From: Bacillota bacterium
Lineage (GTDB): Bacteria; Bacillota; Clostridia; Peptostreptococcales; Anaerovoracaceae
Assembly (NCBI GenBank): GCA_022793795.1
Contig: JAAWDM010000037.1
Span: 1 to 61,178 of the forward strand
Length of the DNA stretch: 61,178 nt
Reading direction: 5' to 3'
Position numbers and translations under genes: made by a program. Positions 43,062-51,898 of this stretch are shown here, piece after piece. The first letter of the stretch is position 1. Each line of letters begins with the position of its first letter. The notes below the pieces were generated by a model. It was given only the letters and a program-made list of their open reading frames with translations. It did no database searches and had not been told where the DNA came from.

Positions 43062-44255
43062 TTATTTATTTTCAATGAGTTCGCCCTTATAGTACACATA
43101 TAGAGGCATTTCTTTCATTACGTAAATGTCTTCATCCGGCTTTCCTTTGATGACCACCAATTCGGCATTTTTTCCCACCTTTATGGTTCCCTTTCGGTCC
43201 GCCATTCCTGCAATCTCTGCGCTGTATTTGGTTGCCTGTAGCAAAATATCTGTATAGTCGAAGTCAAACCAATCAGTTCTAGCATAAAACTCCATGCCTG
43301 GGTGAGCGCAGAAATTTTTTCTATCGATGTCAGATCCAAATCCCATCTTAAGACCAGCCTGATAAGCATTATTGATAGCCTGCTTTTCTGCCATCTCATA
43401 TTTTTTACTCTTCTCCACAGCGTCATCAGAAAGAGCTGAGCCGTCATCGTCTAAACAAGCAAGACCAATGGCTGCCGTTGGCACTAAATAAGTCTTATCG
43501 GTGTTTTTCAGCATTTCCACAGCTTCTGCATCAATAAAACTGCCGTGCTCTATGGTTCTGATGCCGCAGCGAATGGCCAGTTTGATGCCTTCTGCACCAT
43601 GGGCGTGTCCCATAACATAGCTGTTTTTCATAGCCGCAATCTCTACAGCTTCTTTCAGTTCATCTTCAGTGGCAATGGAGTCTCCCGGATTTCCCGCTTC
43701 ATTGAGATAGGCGCCTGTCACCATGTATTTAATCACGTCGTTTCCCAGTTCAAATTGTCTGCGGCATGCCTTCCGCACTTCATATGGAGAATCTGCCGGA
43801 TAGTATAGGGACTCGAAGGTCTCATTTCCGATTTCTGTAGGCGTGATAATCTGTCCAGAAGAAATGATGTCCGGAATATTGATAACTCCATTTCTTGCCG
43901 CCTTCTTCAGTCCAACTGTCACATTGAATGGGCCGCCTGCGTCCCGAACTGTGGTATAGCCCTGTTTCAGATATTCTCTTGCATAATCGTACATTTCAAA
44001 ACAGCTATCTACACAGGACCGGTTTCTCAGTTCTTTAAAATCTAAATCGGCCAGACATAGATGGGCGTGTAAATCAAAAAAACCAGGTAAAAGAGTATTT
44101 CCCTCTACATCGATAACCACCTCTGGAGCCTGAATTTTTCCAGGCGCTCCGATCTCTGCAATCAAATGGTCATCACTGACCAGCACATCTGCAATCGTTC
44201 CTTCATACCCTTCTGTCAATTCAGGTATCAGTCTGCAATTTTTAAATAAAATCAT
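43062..44255 (-). CDS. amidohydrolase family protein (Xaa-Pro dipeptidase-like)
   Basis: This 397-residue binuclear metal hydrolase has FFDLHAHLCL (His pair near 60), a probable carboxylated Lys in DVIKYMVTGAY (near 165), VMGHAHGAEG, IEHGSFID and GSDIDRKNF. The pattern matches the group around dipeptidases and Xaa-Pro or N-acyl peptide hydrolases. GGAGGAGGGAG precedes the start. It is divergent from a YfcC transporter gene, with shared operator-like repeats between, so the two probably form an import-and-cleave module. Confidence 0.82.
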   Translation of the reverse strand: MILFKNCRLIPELTEGYEGTIADVLVSDDHLIAEIGAPGKIQAPEVVIDVEGNTLLPGFFDLHAHLCLADLDFKELRNRSCVDSCFEMYDYAREYLKQGYTTVRDAGGPFNVTVGLKKAARNGVINIPDIISSGQIITPTEIGNETFESLYYPADSPYEVRKACRRQFELGNDVIKYMVTGAYLNEAGNPGDSIATEDELKEAVEIAAMKNSYVMGHAHGAEGIKLAIRCGIRTIEHGSFIDAEAVEMLKNTDKTYLVPTAAIGLACLDDDGSALSDDAVEKSKKYEMAEKQAINNAYQAGLKMGFGSDIDRKNFCAHPGMEFYARTDWFDFDYTDILLQATKYSAEIAGMADRKGTIKVGKNAELVVIKGKPDEDIYVMKEMPLYVYYKGELIENK

Positions 44256-44343
44256 TCTACTCCCTCCTCCATTTCTATATCATATCAAAATCATATCAAA
44301 CCCGGATGAAAATGCAAGTACCATTCCTTTCGTAGAATATAGT

Positions 44344-44393
44344 CCAAAATCATTTTGGAACATGCATATAAAAATTTTTGGTACTTTTGGAAC
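44344..44393. promoter_or_regulatory. operator-like repeats between amidohydrolase and YfcC genes
   Basis: CCAAAATCATTTTGG (44344-44358) is a perfect inverted repeat. TTTTGGAAC occurs at 44353-44361 and 44385-44393, 32 bases apart (three helix turns). A variant TTTTGGTAC (44376-44384) directly adjoins the second copy. Widely spaced direct repeats suit MocR/GabR-type regulators, and one is encoded at 46040. Confidence 0.5.
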
Positions 44394-44555
44394 GATTGGG
44401 AATCAAATATAATGTACTAGAAATAACCTTGACTTGCAAAAGCATACGCCTTTTGTTCGTTGAGGGAGGTAAATCACTCTATTTTATGGTGAAAATGAAA
44501 ACATTACCGCAAATGTTATGAGTTTTCACAGCAATCATTTTTTAGGAGGCAATGT

Positions 44556-45950
44556 ATGGAAAAGAAAAAGAAAAAATTCGAACCAAATGCTTTCGTCATT
44601 ATCTTTTGTATCATGATTCTGTGTGCGCTCCTGACCTGGATCATTCCAGCAGGTTCCTTTGACAGAGCAATGGACGACGTTACTGGTAGAGAGTTGGTCG
44701 TTCCTGGTACTTATCATGAAGTCGAAAGTACGCCAGTAGGCGTCTGGCAGCTTTTTACATCTCTATTTGATGGATTCGTTGATGCGGCGGACATCATGTT
44801 TTTCATCGTATTTGCATCTTCTTATGTCTATGTATTGACAAAGAGCAATGCACTAAATGCTATGACTGGCGCTATGCTGCGAAAGATTGGTACCCGCGAT
44901 AATCTTATCATTCCAATCTTTATCACATTCTTCGCCATCGGCGGCACCACTTTCGGTATGTTTGAAGAAACCTATGCGCTCATTCCTGCATTCATCGTAA
45001 TTGCTATTACCTTGGGTTATGATCGAATCGTTGGCGGCGCTATTGTATACCTTGGTGTATCTGTAGGTTTCTCTGCAGCAATCTTAAATCCATTTACCAT
45101 CGGCGTGGCTTCTGACGTTGCCAATGTACCGCTGGTTGAAACCAAGATTACGATCTTTCGTGCAGTCGCTTTCGTGGCATTTTTGGTTTTGACTATTGCG
45201 TATGTTATGCACTATGCCAATAAAATCAGAAAAGATCCTACGAAAAGTATTCTCTATGGACACCACGAAGATATCTCCGGCTTGATGACCAGAGAAGAAT
45301 GTATGAGCGTGGAATTCACCACAGCCCATAAGATTTCCATGTTTGGTTTCCTGATTCTGATCGCCATTCTGGTATGGGGTATCATTAAGCAAGGATGGTG
45401 GTTCACCGACATCGCCACTCTCTTCTTCGTATTCATGCTGGGTACGGCTTTTATCAATAGAATGGGCGTTAACGAAATTGCAGAAACCTTCGTAGAGTCG
45501 ACTAAGGCTACCATGTACGGCGTACTGCTGGTTGGTTTCTCCAGAGGTATCTCCATGGTTATGGCTGCTGGCGGTATTATCGATACTGTAGTTTATGCAC
45601 TGGGTAATCTGGTTGGCTCTCTTCCTACTACATTCACTGGTATTGGTATGTTAATCGTTCAAAATCTGATTAACTTCTTTATTCCATCCGGTTCTGGACA
45701 AGCTGTTGTTATGATGCCTATCATGGCGCCTTTGGCTGACGTTGTAGGCATGAGCCGTGAAATGTCTGTAGTTGCTTATCAGTTTGGAGACGGTTTCTCT
45801 AATATGATTTGGCCTACGGCAGTTGCTACTGAATGTGGCATCATGGGTATCTCCTTAGGTCACTGGTATAAGTTCATCTTGAAGTTATTCGGCATGATGT
45901 TCCTGCTCCAGTGTGTTCTTATGATTATCGGCGTAGCAGCAGGAATTTAA
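44556..45950 (+). CDS. YfcC-family transporter (first copy)
   Basis: This 464-residue membrane protein has about 12 hydrophobic segments. It carries the YfcC family features LTWIIPAGSF near the N-terminus, FAIGGTTFGMFEE, and the PSGSGQAVVMMPIMAPLADVVGMS block in two parts near 390. YfcC proteins (COG1288) are ion-coupled carriers thought to move amino acids, peptides or C4 acids. AGGAGG precedes the start. It is followed by a terminator and by MocR and M20 genes on the same strand, and is divergent from an amidohydrolase gene. Confidence 0.9.
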   Translation: MEKKKKKFEPNAFVIIFCIMILCALLTWIIPAGSFDRAMDDVTGRELVVPGTYHEVESTPVGVWQLFTSLFDGFVDAADIMFFIVFASSYVYVLTKSNALNAMTGAMLRKIGTRDNLIIPIFITFFAIGGTTFGMFEETYALIPAFIVIAITLGYDRIVGGAIVYLGVSVGFSAAILNPFTIGVASDVANVPLVETKITIFRAVAFVAFLVLTIAYVMHYANKIRKDPTKSILYGHHEDISGLMTREECMSVEFTTAHKISMFGFLILIAILVWGIIKQGWWFTDIATLFFVFMLGTAFINRMGVNEIAETFVESTKATMYGVLLVGFSRGISMVMAAGGIIDTVVYALGNLVGSLPTTFTGIGMLIVQNLINFFIPSGSGQAVVMMPIMAPLADVVGMSREMSVVAYQFGDGFSNMIWPTAVATECGIMGISLGHWYKFILKLFGMMFLLQCVLMIIGVAAGI

Positions 45951-45985
45951 TGAAAGTAAAATTAGTAAAATTCTATTCTATATTG

Positions 45986-46010
45986 AAAAAGGGGCTTTAG
46001 GCCCCTTTTT
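45986..46010 (+). terminator. terminator after the first YfcC gene
   Basis: AAAAAGGGGC and GCCCCTTTTT form a 10-bp stem around TTTAG, ending in a T-run. It limits read-through into the MocR gene. Confidence 0.9.
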
Positions 46011-46039
46011 CGCAAAAGTAAAAACCGAAAGGTACCGCT

Positions 46040-47524
46040 ATGAATATTAAGATCAACCGAAAAAGCGAAACCGCCATTTACCTGCAGATTAAAGGCGCCA
46101 TTAAAAGTCTAATCGCCTCCAAAGAACTGACCGCTGGCTATAAGATGCCCTCTGAACGTAAATTAGCAGAAGAACTTTCTGTCCACAGAAACACCATAGT
46201 AAAAGCCTATAGCGAACTGATTGCAGAGGGTTATCTTTATGCATCGAGACAAGCGCCAAGAGGATATTTTGTCAATACACCCGAGGCTTCTCAAACCTTC
46301 ACCGGTAGATTCTTTCCACTGGAAAAGATGATTCAATATGACTTCAATGAAAAAGAAAACATATTTCTGGATATCTTTGATGACTCCAATAAAAACGACC
46401 ATATTTCCTTTGGTGGTATCGTTATAGACCGGGATGCTTATCCAACAGAAGGAATCGATTCCTTAGCTACAGGTATGCTGCATAGTACGGTCGATGAAAC
46501 AGCTCGCCTAAAGCGGAATATCTGCAAACTTCTGTCTGGTGAAAACACATATGTCAATCCCAAGAATATTCAAATTGTGTCTGAGACCAATCAGGCTATC
46601 AACTATTTAATGGACATGTTTCTCCATGAGGGGGATACTATCATTGTGGAAGAACCTATTGTTCCAGATAATGTATCATTGTTTCGTCATAAGAGAGTTC
46701 ATCTGGTAACAGTCCCTATGGAAAAAGACGGTATGGATCTGGTAGCCCTTGAGAGTCTCATCATCAAACATCATCCCAAATTCATCTACACCATACCCAA
46801 TGCCCACAACCCTACTGGTATCGTCATGTCTTTGGAGAAGCGATTACAACTTTTAAAACTGACCCAACGCTATGGGATTCCTATTATTGAAGAAGATTCA
46901 CTGCGAGAGTTTCGATATACAGAAAACAGAATTCCCAGTCTCTACTCCCTGGATAAACATAAATCGGTCATTCTTCTCTACTCCTTTACCTTATCCTTCC
47001 CTTATGGTGTCAAGACCGGTTATATCGTAGGTCCTTACGATTTGGCCGAACGATTAGGCAGATATATTACCATCAATGAAAGTAGCCTCAACAGCCTGGG
47101 GCATTACTTATTAAATGAGTATATTGAACGAGGACTTTTTGAAAAACATCTCAGCTTTTTAGCGGAGCATTATCGCAAAAAGCGAGATCTTTTAGTCAGA
47201 GAGCTGGATAAAATAAAGGATAAGGGCCTCTCCTATGAGATTCCCCAAGCCGGCCTTTTGCTCTGGTGCCGGCTGGATGAAAACATAAAGGAACGTCAGC
47301 TCTATCAAATTGCTGTAAAAAAAGGGATTCTCATTATGCCTGGTTTTCTCTTTTATCCTTATGGCTACCAAGGCTGCGGCCATATTCGCCTCTGCTTTTC
47401 TAAGGGCAGCGACGAAGACATCTGTCAAGGCGTCCGCCTGCTGGGTGAAGCCCTAGATGAATGTCAAAAAAATGATTCTCATCCTAACATAACCAATACA
47501 AGCGAAAGGAAGAATAAAAAATGA
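46040..47524 (+). CDS. MocR-type regulator (GntR helix-turn-helix fused to aminotransferase)
   Basis: This 494-residue protein has an N-terminal GntR winged helix (about 1-75: TAIYLQIKGAIKSLI, MPSERKLAEELSVHRNTIVKAY). A class-I PLP aminotransferase-like domain follows from about 110 (HHPKFIYTIPNAHNPTG, IIEEDSLREF and a Lys-containing SFTLSFPYGVKTGYIVG). MocR/GabR/PdxR-type proteins sense PLP or amino compounds and usually activate a nearby catabolic or transport gene. Its stop overlaps the M20 gene start by ATGA. GAAAGG precedes its start. Likely targets are the flanking YfcC, M20 and amidohydrolase genes. Confidence 0.92.
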   Translation: MNIKINRKSETAIYLQIKGAIKSLIASKELTAGYKMPSERKLAEELSVHRNTIVKAYSELIAEGYLYASRQAPRGYFVNTPEASQTFTGRFFPLEKMIQYDFNEKENIFLDIFDDSNKNDHISFGGIVIDRDAYPTEGIDSLATGMLHSTVDETARLKRNICKLLSGENTYVNPKNIQIVSETNQAINYLMDMFLHEGDTIIVEEPIVPDNVSLFRHKRVHLVTVPMEKDGMDLVALESLIIKHHPKFIYTIPNAHNPTGIVMSLEKRLQLLKLTQRYGIPIIEEDSLREFRYTENRIPSLYSLDKHKSVILLYSFTLSFPYGVKTGYIVGPYDLAERLGRYITINESSLNSLGHYLLNEYIERGLFEKHLSFLAEHYRKKRDLLVRELDKIKDKGLSYEIPQAGLLLWCRLDENIKERQLYQIAVKKGILIMPGFLFYPYGYQGCGHIRLCFSKGSDEDICQGVRLLGEALDECQKNDSHPNITNTSERKNKK

Positions 47525-48804
47525 GTCAATTTACTGAATATAGACGAGAGTTTCATAGATACCCTGAAAATGGCTGGCGTGAAATCAGAACCAGCGCCAG
47601 AATTGCTGAAATTCTTACGGACATGGGATACCAATGCATGATGGGGCCCGATGTAGTTGATACAGACAGCATCGTTCACTTGGTACGCCCCAGCATAGAG
47701 GAAATGCAAGCTGCCAAAGAGCGTGCTATCGCCCAAGGGGCTAATCCCGAATTCGTAGAACGTACCCAAGGGGTTTCCGGCGTTATCGCCCAGTTTGATA
47801 CAGGAAAGCCTGGCCCAGTCACTGCTTTCCGTTTTGATATCGATTGTCTGCCTTATGATGAACCTGAAAAATCAGGCTATCGCCCATTTGATGAAGGATT
47901 CATTTCCTGCAACTCCGGCGCTGTCCATGCTTGCGGCCATGATGCACATACGGCTATGGGCCTGGGTATTGCTGCCCGCCTGCTTGAAAAAAAGGAACAA
48001 TTTACTGGAAAAATCCGTCTCATCTTCCAGCCAGCTGAGGAGACCTTTGGCGGCGCTTTATCCATCATCGCTAAAGGCCATCTGGATGATGTAGATCGTT
48101 TTATCGCCCTCCACGTAGCTCTCAGCGCGGAAAACAAGCCTCTACCTTCTCATACCATCTGCTGCGGCTGCAAAGACTTTCTCAGCGCCTGCCAGCTAGA
48201 TGTTCATTTTGAAGGAAGAGCCGCCCATCCTTGCGGCGCTGCTCAAGAAGGCAAAAACGCCCTTTTAGCCGCATGTTCTGCTGCTCTTAATATTCATGCC
48301 ATCGCCCCTCATGAAGAAGGTCTTACCCGAGTCAATGTGGGAGAAATGAGAGCCGGCATCGCCCCTAATACCATTGCACCTAACGCTTTTCTGTGTATCG
48401 AATATAGAGGAGAAACACCTGCTATTGCTGCATATCTCCGTTCTCGTATCTTTGATATTTTGGATGGAACAGCCAAAGCCTATGGTCTAACTTATACCTG
48501 TGACGACTATGGAGAAGTCCCTGCTGGCAAGAGCGACGACGCTATGATGGAAGTGATTGGGAGAGCCGCTGCTAAAGTCCCTTGGTTTGAAAAGATTTAC
48601 TTTGAGGGCAATGTGGGAGGTACCGATGATGCAGCTGCCATGATGACCGCTGTACAAAGCCACGGCGGAATCGCAACCTATATCGGCATCGGCTGCGACA
48701 CCACCCAACCTGTCCATAACGCAGAATTTGACATAGACGAGGACTGCATCGATGCAGCTATTGATTTATGCCTCCATGCTTTGACAGAGATTCACAGTAA
48801 ATAA
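47521..48804 (+). CDS. M20-family amidohydrolase (AbgA-like)
   Basis: This 427-residue protein has M20D features: FTEYRREFHRYPENGWRE near the start, ACGHDAHTAMGLGIAARLLE near 138, FQPAEETFGGA near 165 and HACGH-type metal residues. The size and the insert around residues 50-85 recall the AbgA subunit of aminobenzoyl-glutamate hydrolase rather than the shorter acylases. It is coupled by ATGA to the MocR gene. It probably cleaves an N-acyl or amide bond of an imported compound. A strong terminator follows. Confidence 0.87.
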   Translation: MSQFTEYRREFHRYPENGWREIRTSARIAEILTDMGYQCMMGPDVVDTDSIVHLVRPSIEEMQAAKERAIAQGANPEFVERTQGVSGVIAQFDTGKPGPVTAFRFDIDCLPYDEPEKSGYRPFDEGFISCNSGAVHACGHDAHTAMGLGIAARLLEKKEQFTGKIRLIFQPAEETFGGALSIIAKGHLDDVDRFIALHVALSAENKPLPSHTICCGCKDFLSACQLDVHFEGRAAHPCGAAQEGKNALLAACSAALNIHAIAPHEEGLTRVNVGEMRAGIAPNTIAPNAFLCIEYRGETPAIAAYLRSRIFDILDGTAKAYGLTYTCDDYGEVPAGKSDDAMMEVIGRAAAKVPWFEKIYFEGNVGGTDDAAAMMTAVQSHGGIATYIGIGCDTTQPVHNAEFDIDEDCIDAAIDLCLHALTEIHSK

Positions 48805-48808
48805 AAAC

Positions 48809-48840
48809 AAGGCCGCCTGGTTGATGCCAGGCGGCCTTTT
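48809..48840. terminator. bidirectional terminator
   Basis: AAGGCCGCCTGG, loop TTGATG, CCAGGCGGCCTT then TT: a perfect 12-bp stem between the convergent M20 and YitT genes. Confidence 0.9.
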
Positions 48841-48864
48841 ATCATAAGTTTCATATGGACCTAT

Positions 48865-49782
48865 TTATGCCTCTGCTTCTTCTATATCGTCATCATCGTG
48901 AATACTTGAAGTCAAATCAAGCGTCTCAAACCCAGAGCCGATAATCTCTGATGCAGACGATAGAATAATAAAGGCTGATTTGTCATAACGGTGAACAATA
49001 TCTTTTAAGCGAGGTACCTCTGACGGTTTCACGACCACAAAGAGAATCTCCTTTTCTGCATGAGAATAGAGTCCCTTACCTGGAAGCAATGTTGCTCCCC
49101 TTCCCATATCCTCTAAAACCGCAGACGCAATCTTGTCCAAATTTTTATTGGCAAAGATATAAAAAACGCTGGCTTTATTGAATCCGCTATTCAGTTTATC
49201 CGTCACAATAGCAGCCACTGCAATGGCTAGGATAGCATAGATACCCGCTTCAATGTTTTTATATACAATCATGGCCATCACTACAATGGAACCATCTATG
49301 GTCATGAGCATTTGTCCTATGCTGATAGATTTAAATTTGGTAATCAAAAGTTTTGCCAAAAGATCTGTGCCTCCGGTGGAAATCCGCGCTCGTACTGACA
49401 AGGATGCCGCTGCACCGTACAAAATACCGCCGCAAACTACCGCCACAACCTTATCATCAGTCAGACATGGTAAAAAGGACAATATATCTACAATCAGTGA
49501 ATAGACACCTACTGTAATCACAGAGATGATAACATACCTTTTTCCTTTGATAGTAACGCCCCACAGGACAATGGGAATATTCAGTATAAAAACAGTCAGC
49601 CCAACAGGTACTGACAAAAAATAATTGAGTACCGTACCGATTCCAGCCAGTCCGCCTGCCGCAATATTATTGTTCACATAAAACAGGTTTAAAGCTAAAG
49701 CATATCCTACATTTGCAGCCAGTAGATATCCAATCTGTTTCATAGAGATTCCAGCTTTTCGCAGAAGCCACGTTTCTTTCAT
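48865..49782 (-). CDS. YitT-family membrane protein (DUF161-DUF2179)
   Basis: This 305-residue protein has about five hydrophobic segments and the YitT features NNNIAAGGLAGIGTVLNY and ARISTGGTDLLAKLL. A C-terminal soluble DUF2179 domain begins near 205 (GRGATLLPGKGLYSHAEKEILF, split here). Members are abundant in Firmicutes, and their transported substrate is unknown. AAGGAGG precedes the start. It lies downstream of the small membrane protein gene and ends at a shared terminator. Confidence 0.88.
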   Translation of the reverse strand: MKETWLLRKAGISMKQIGYLLAANVGYALALNLFYVNNNIAAGGLAGIGTVLNYFLSVPVGLTVFILNIPIVLWGVTIKGKRYVIISVITVGVYSLIVDILSFLPCLTDDKVVAVVCGGILYGAAASLSVRARISTGGTDLLAKLLITKFKSISIGQMLMTIDGSIVVMAMIVYKNIEAGIYAILAIAVAAIVTDKLNSGFNKASVFYIFANKNLDKIASAVLEDMGRGATLLPGKGLYSHAEKEILFVVVKPSEVPRLKDIVHRYDKSAFIILSSASEIIGSGFETLDLTSSIHDDDDIEEAEA

Positions 49783-49880
49783 CGTCCTACCTCCTTATGG
49801 ACTATCCTCCTTTTTCGTCCAATTCTGCCTATACTATAGCGCAAAAGAGGCTGTTTCAAAAGTACCAAAAAAATTAAACT

Positions 49881-50132
49881 TCACCGTCCATCCTCTTTAT
49901 GTTCTCTAATGGATAGAAATAAACATAATAACACATAAGTAACTGCCAGCGGTACGGTCAGTGCGAACAAAAAAGCATACCAACTGTTGCTATAATATTT
50001 CATAATAAACATTTCTGCTACCATAGCCACAGAAGCTGCGATAACTAGGGCTGTTTTATTAAATCCCTTTACTAAGGCATATATGAGCACAATCACCGAA
50101 ACGATGATTGGAGAAAGCATAATCCATAACAT
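49881..50132 (-). CDS. small membrane protein
   Basis: This 83-residue protein has three hydrophobic segments (MLWIMLSPIIVSVIVLIYAL, TALVIAASVAMVAEMFIM and FALTVPLAVTYVLLCLFLS) and a charged C-terminus. I do not recognise a family. A longer frame opens with TTG at 50192, but its extra residues would be encoded by a terminator-like hairpin. ATG 50132 has GGAG eight bases upstream and is preferred. It follows the second YfcC gene on the same strand, as short partner proteins often do. Confidence 0.6.
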   Translation of the reverse strand: MLWIMLSPIIVSVIVLIYALVKGFNKTALVIAASVAMVAEMFIMKYYSNSWYAFLFALTVPLAVTYVLLCLFLSIREHKEDGR

Positions 50133-50150
50133 AAACATATCTCCTACATA

Positions 50151-50174
50151 CCGAAAAGAAAGGCGCCGCCTTTC
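50151..50174 (-). terminator. terminator-like hairpin between YfcC and the small membrane gene
   Basis: On the minus strand GAAAGGC, loop GGC, GCCTTTC followed by TTTTC. It sits after the YfcC stop and just before the small gene's ribosome binding site. Confidence 0.6.
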
Positions 50175-50232
50175 CTTTTCCTCCCTTGACAAGAAAGCGG
50201 GCCAGCGACGCCGTTTATATAGCTTTTTATTC

Positions 50233-51642
50233 CTATTGTAATCCTATTGCCTGTGCAATAATAACGAAAATTGCACCCAGTAGATACTGAAGTCCAATGA
50301 TCGGCAGGAACCATTTCGCCCATTTTGCCCAAGGAACCTTAGCTAGAGCCAAGCCAGCCATAAAATAGCCAGAAGTCGGTGTAAATACGTTGGAAATACC
50401 GTCACCTAACTGGAAGGCAATACAAGCAGTCTGTCTACTCACACCTACCAGGTCAGCTAAAGGCGCCATAATCGGCATAGATACCGCTGCCTGACCGGAA
50501 CCAGACGGAACGATAAAGTTGAGCAGACACTGGAAGATATACATACCAACGGCAGATACCATACCTGGCAGTCCTTCCAGCAAGCTGGCGGCGCCATGAA
50601 GAATGGTATGTAAAATCTGACCGTCGGTCATAACTACCAGAATACCTCTTGCAAAACCTACAACCAATGCACCAGAAGCGATTTCCGCCATACCTCTGCC
50701 TAGACAGTTTGCATAGTTGTTAAATCCAAGGCCGCCGATAGCGCCTACACTCATAGACATAGCTAAGAACAGAGCTGCGATTTCATCCATGTACCAACCA
50801 TTCTGGATTACATTGTATACCAACATGATAATCGTAATGACGAATACAACCAGAATCAGTTTTTCTCTAGTACCAAACGGCGGAAGCGCCTCTAAATCGG
50901 CCACATCCTCTCTGGTCTTATCGAACTCATACATTGGCGACAGTTCTGGATTCTTTTTAATCTTTAGAGCATACCGCATTACCAATACGGTAGTCAAAAG
51001 TACCATGCAAACGTACATTGCAATACGGAATCCAAATCCAGACAGCAGTTCTAACTCTGCAATACCTTGTGCAACCTGAATGGTGAATGGGTTAATAAAC
51101 GCTCCTGCAAAACCAGCGCCAGCGCCGCAAAGTACAATGGCCACACCCGTAATACTATCAAAGCCTGACGCAATCATCAGCGATACGAAAATCGGAATGA
51201 ACGGAATGGTTTCTTCCGCCATGCCGAAAACGGAACCGCAGAGGGAGAACAAGAACATAACGATTGGAATAATTACGATGGAACTATTCTTCAGACTCTT
51301 AATCAGTCTTCCCATACCGGCTTCGATTGCTCTGGTTTCCTGCAGAACAGTCATCGCGCCGCCTACGATGAAGATGAAAAAGATAATCTGTGCGGATTCC
51401 TGCATACCTCTAGGAACGGCAGTCAGGAATTGTAATAAACTTACCGGTGTCGGATCTACTGCATGATAAGTAGACGGATCGATAACGCTTCTTGTTTGGC
51501 CAGTGTCAGGATTGACCACAACATCGTGATAATCATACACGTTAGCAGGTATTACATAACTCAAAACCGAGAAGAGCAAGATTAGAGCCAGTAATAGGAT
51601 GTAAACGTGAGGTACTGCAAACTTTTTCTTTTGCTTTTCCAT
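50233..51642 (-). CDS. YfcC-family transporter (second copy)
   Basis: This 469-residue carrier has about 12 hydrophobic segments and the same landmarks as the copy at 44556: LSYVIPANVYD, SLCGSVFGMAEE, and the PSGSGQAAVSMPIMAPLADLVGVS block in two parts near 400. A frame opens at 51687, but ATG 51642 follows TTTGGAGG and starts the conserved region. It precedes an N-acyl-D-aminoacylase gene on the same strand by gene order (the aminoacylase is upstream), so import and hydrolysis may be linked. Confidence 0.9.
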   Translation of the reverse strand: MEKQKKKFAVPHVYILLLALILLFSVLSYVIPANVYDYHDVVVNPDTGQTRSVIDPSTYHAVDPTPVSLLQFLTAVPRGMQESAQIIFFIFIVGGAMTVLQETRAIEAGMGRLIKSLKNSSIVIIPIVMFLFSLCGSVFGMAEETIPFIPIFVSLMIASGFDSITGVAIVLCGAGAGFAGAFINPFTIQVAQGIAELELLSGFGFRIAMYVCMVLLTTVLVMRYALKIKKNPELSPMYEFDKTREDVADLEALPPFGTREKLILVVFVITIIMLVYNVIQNGWYMDEIAALFLAMSMSVGAIGGLGFNNYANCLGRGMAEIASGALVVGFARGILVVMTDGQILHTILHGAASLLEGLPGMVSAVGMYIFQCLLNFIVPSGSGQAAVSMPIMAPLADLVGVSRQTACIAFQLGDGISNVFTPTSGYFMAGLALAKVPWAKWAKWFLPIIGLQYLLGAIFVIIAQAIGLQ

Positions 51643-51898
51643 AAAATTACCTCCAAATATATAATATAAATCATACAGTCTTTCCATTCCGCATCATGCA
51701 TTGGAATGGAAATACCAGTGATAGCAGCGAGCCTCTGTCAGGAAACATACAAGAAGCTTTCGCTGCAGCTATATTATAAAACCTGTCGCTTACAGTCTAA
51801 AACATTGATAAAAATAACTACGATTGTTTTTCCTGTGTTTTCCTTCTGAAGCCGTTTTTGGCTGTAAGCTCATAGTTTTACAACAATATCATCAAGTA
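51643..51898 (-). promoter_or_regulatory. leader region of the second YfcC gene
   Basis: The region holds no gene. On the minus strand a promoter-like TTAGAC, 16 bases, TATAAT is visible near 51775-51805. Downstream, TTTCCATTCC and GGAATGGAAA (51681-51690 and 51703-51712) form a perfect 10-bp hairpin near the ribosome binding site. No T-run follows it. Its role is unknown. Confidence 0.4.

Noticed and set aside
44256..44340. Possible sigma-54 site (TGGTAC followed by TTGCA) upstream of the amidohydrolase gene
   Set aside because: The two boxes directly adjoin instead of being five bases apart, so the invariant GG-GC spacing fails.
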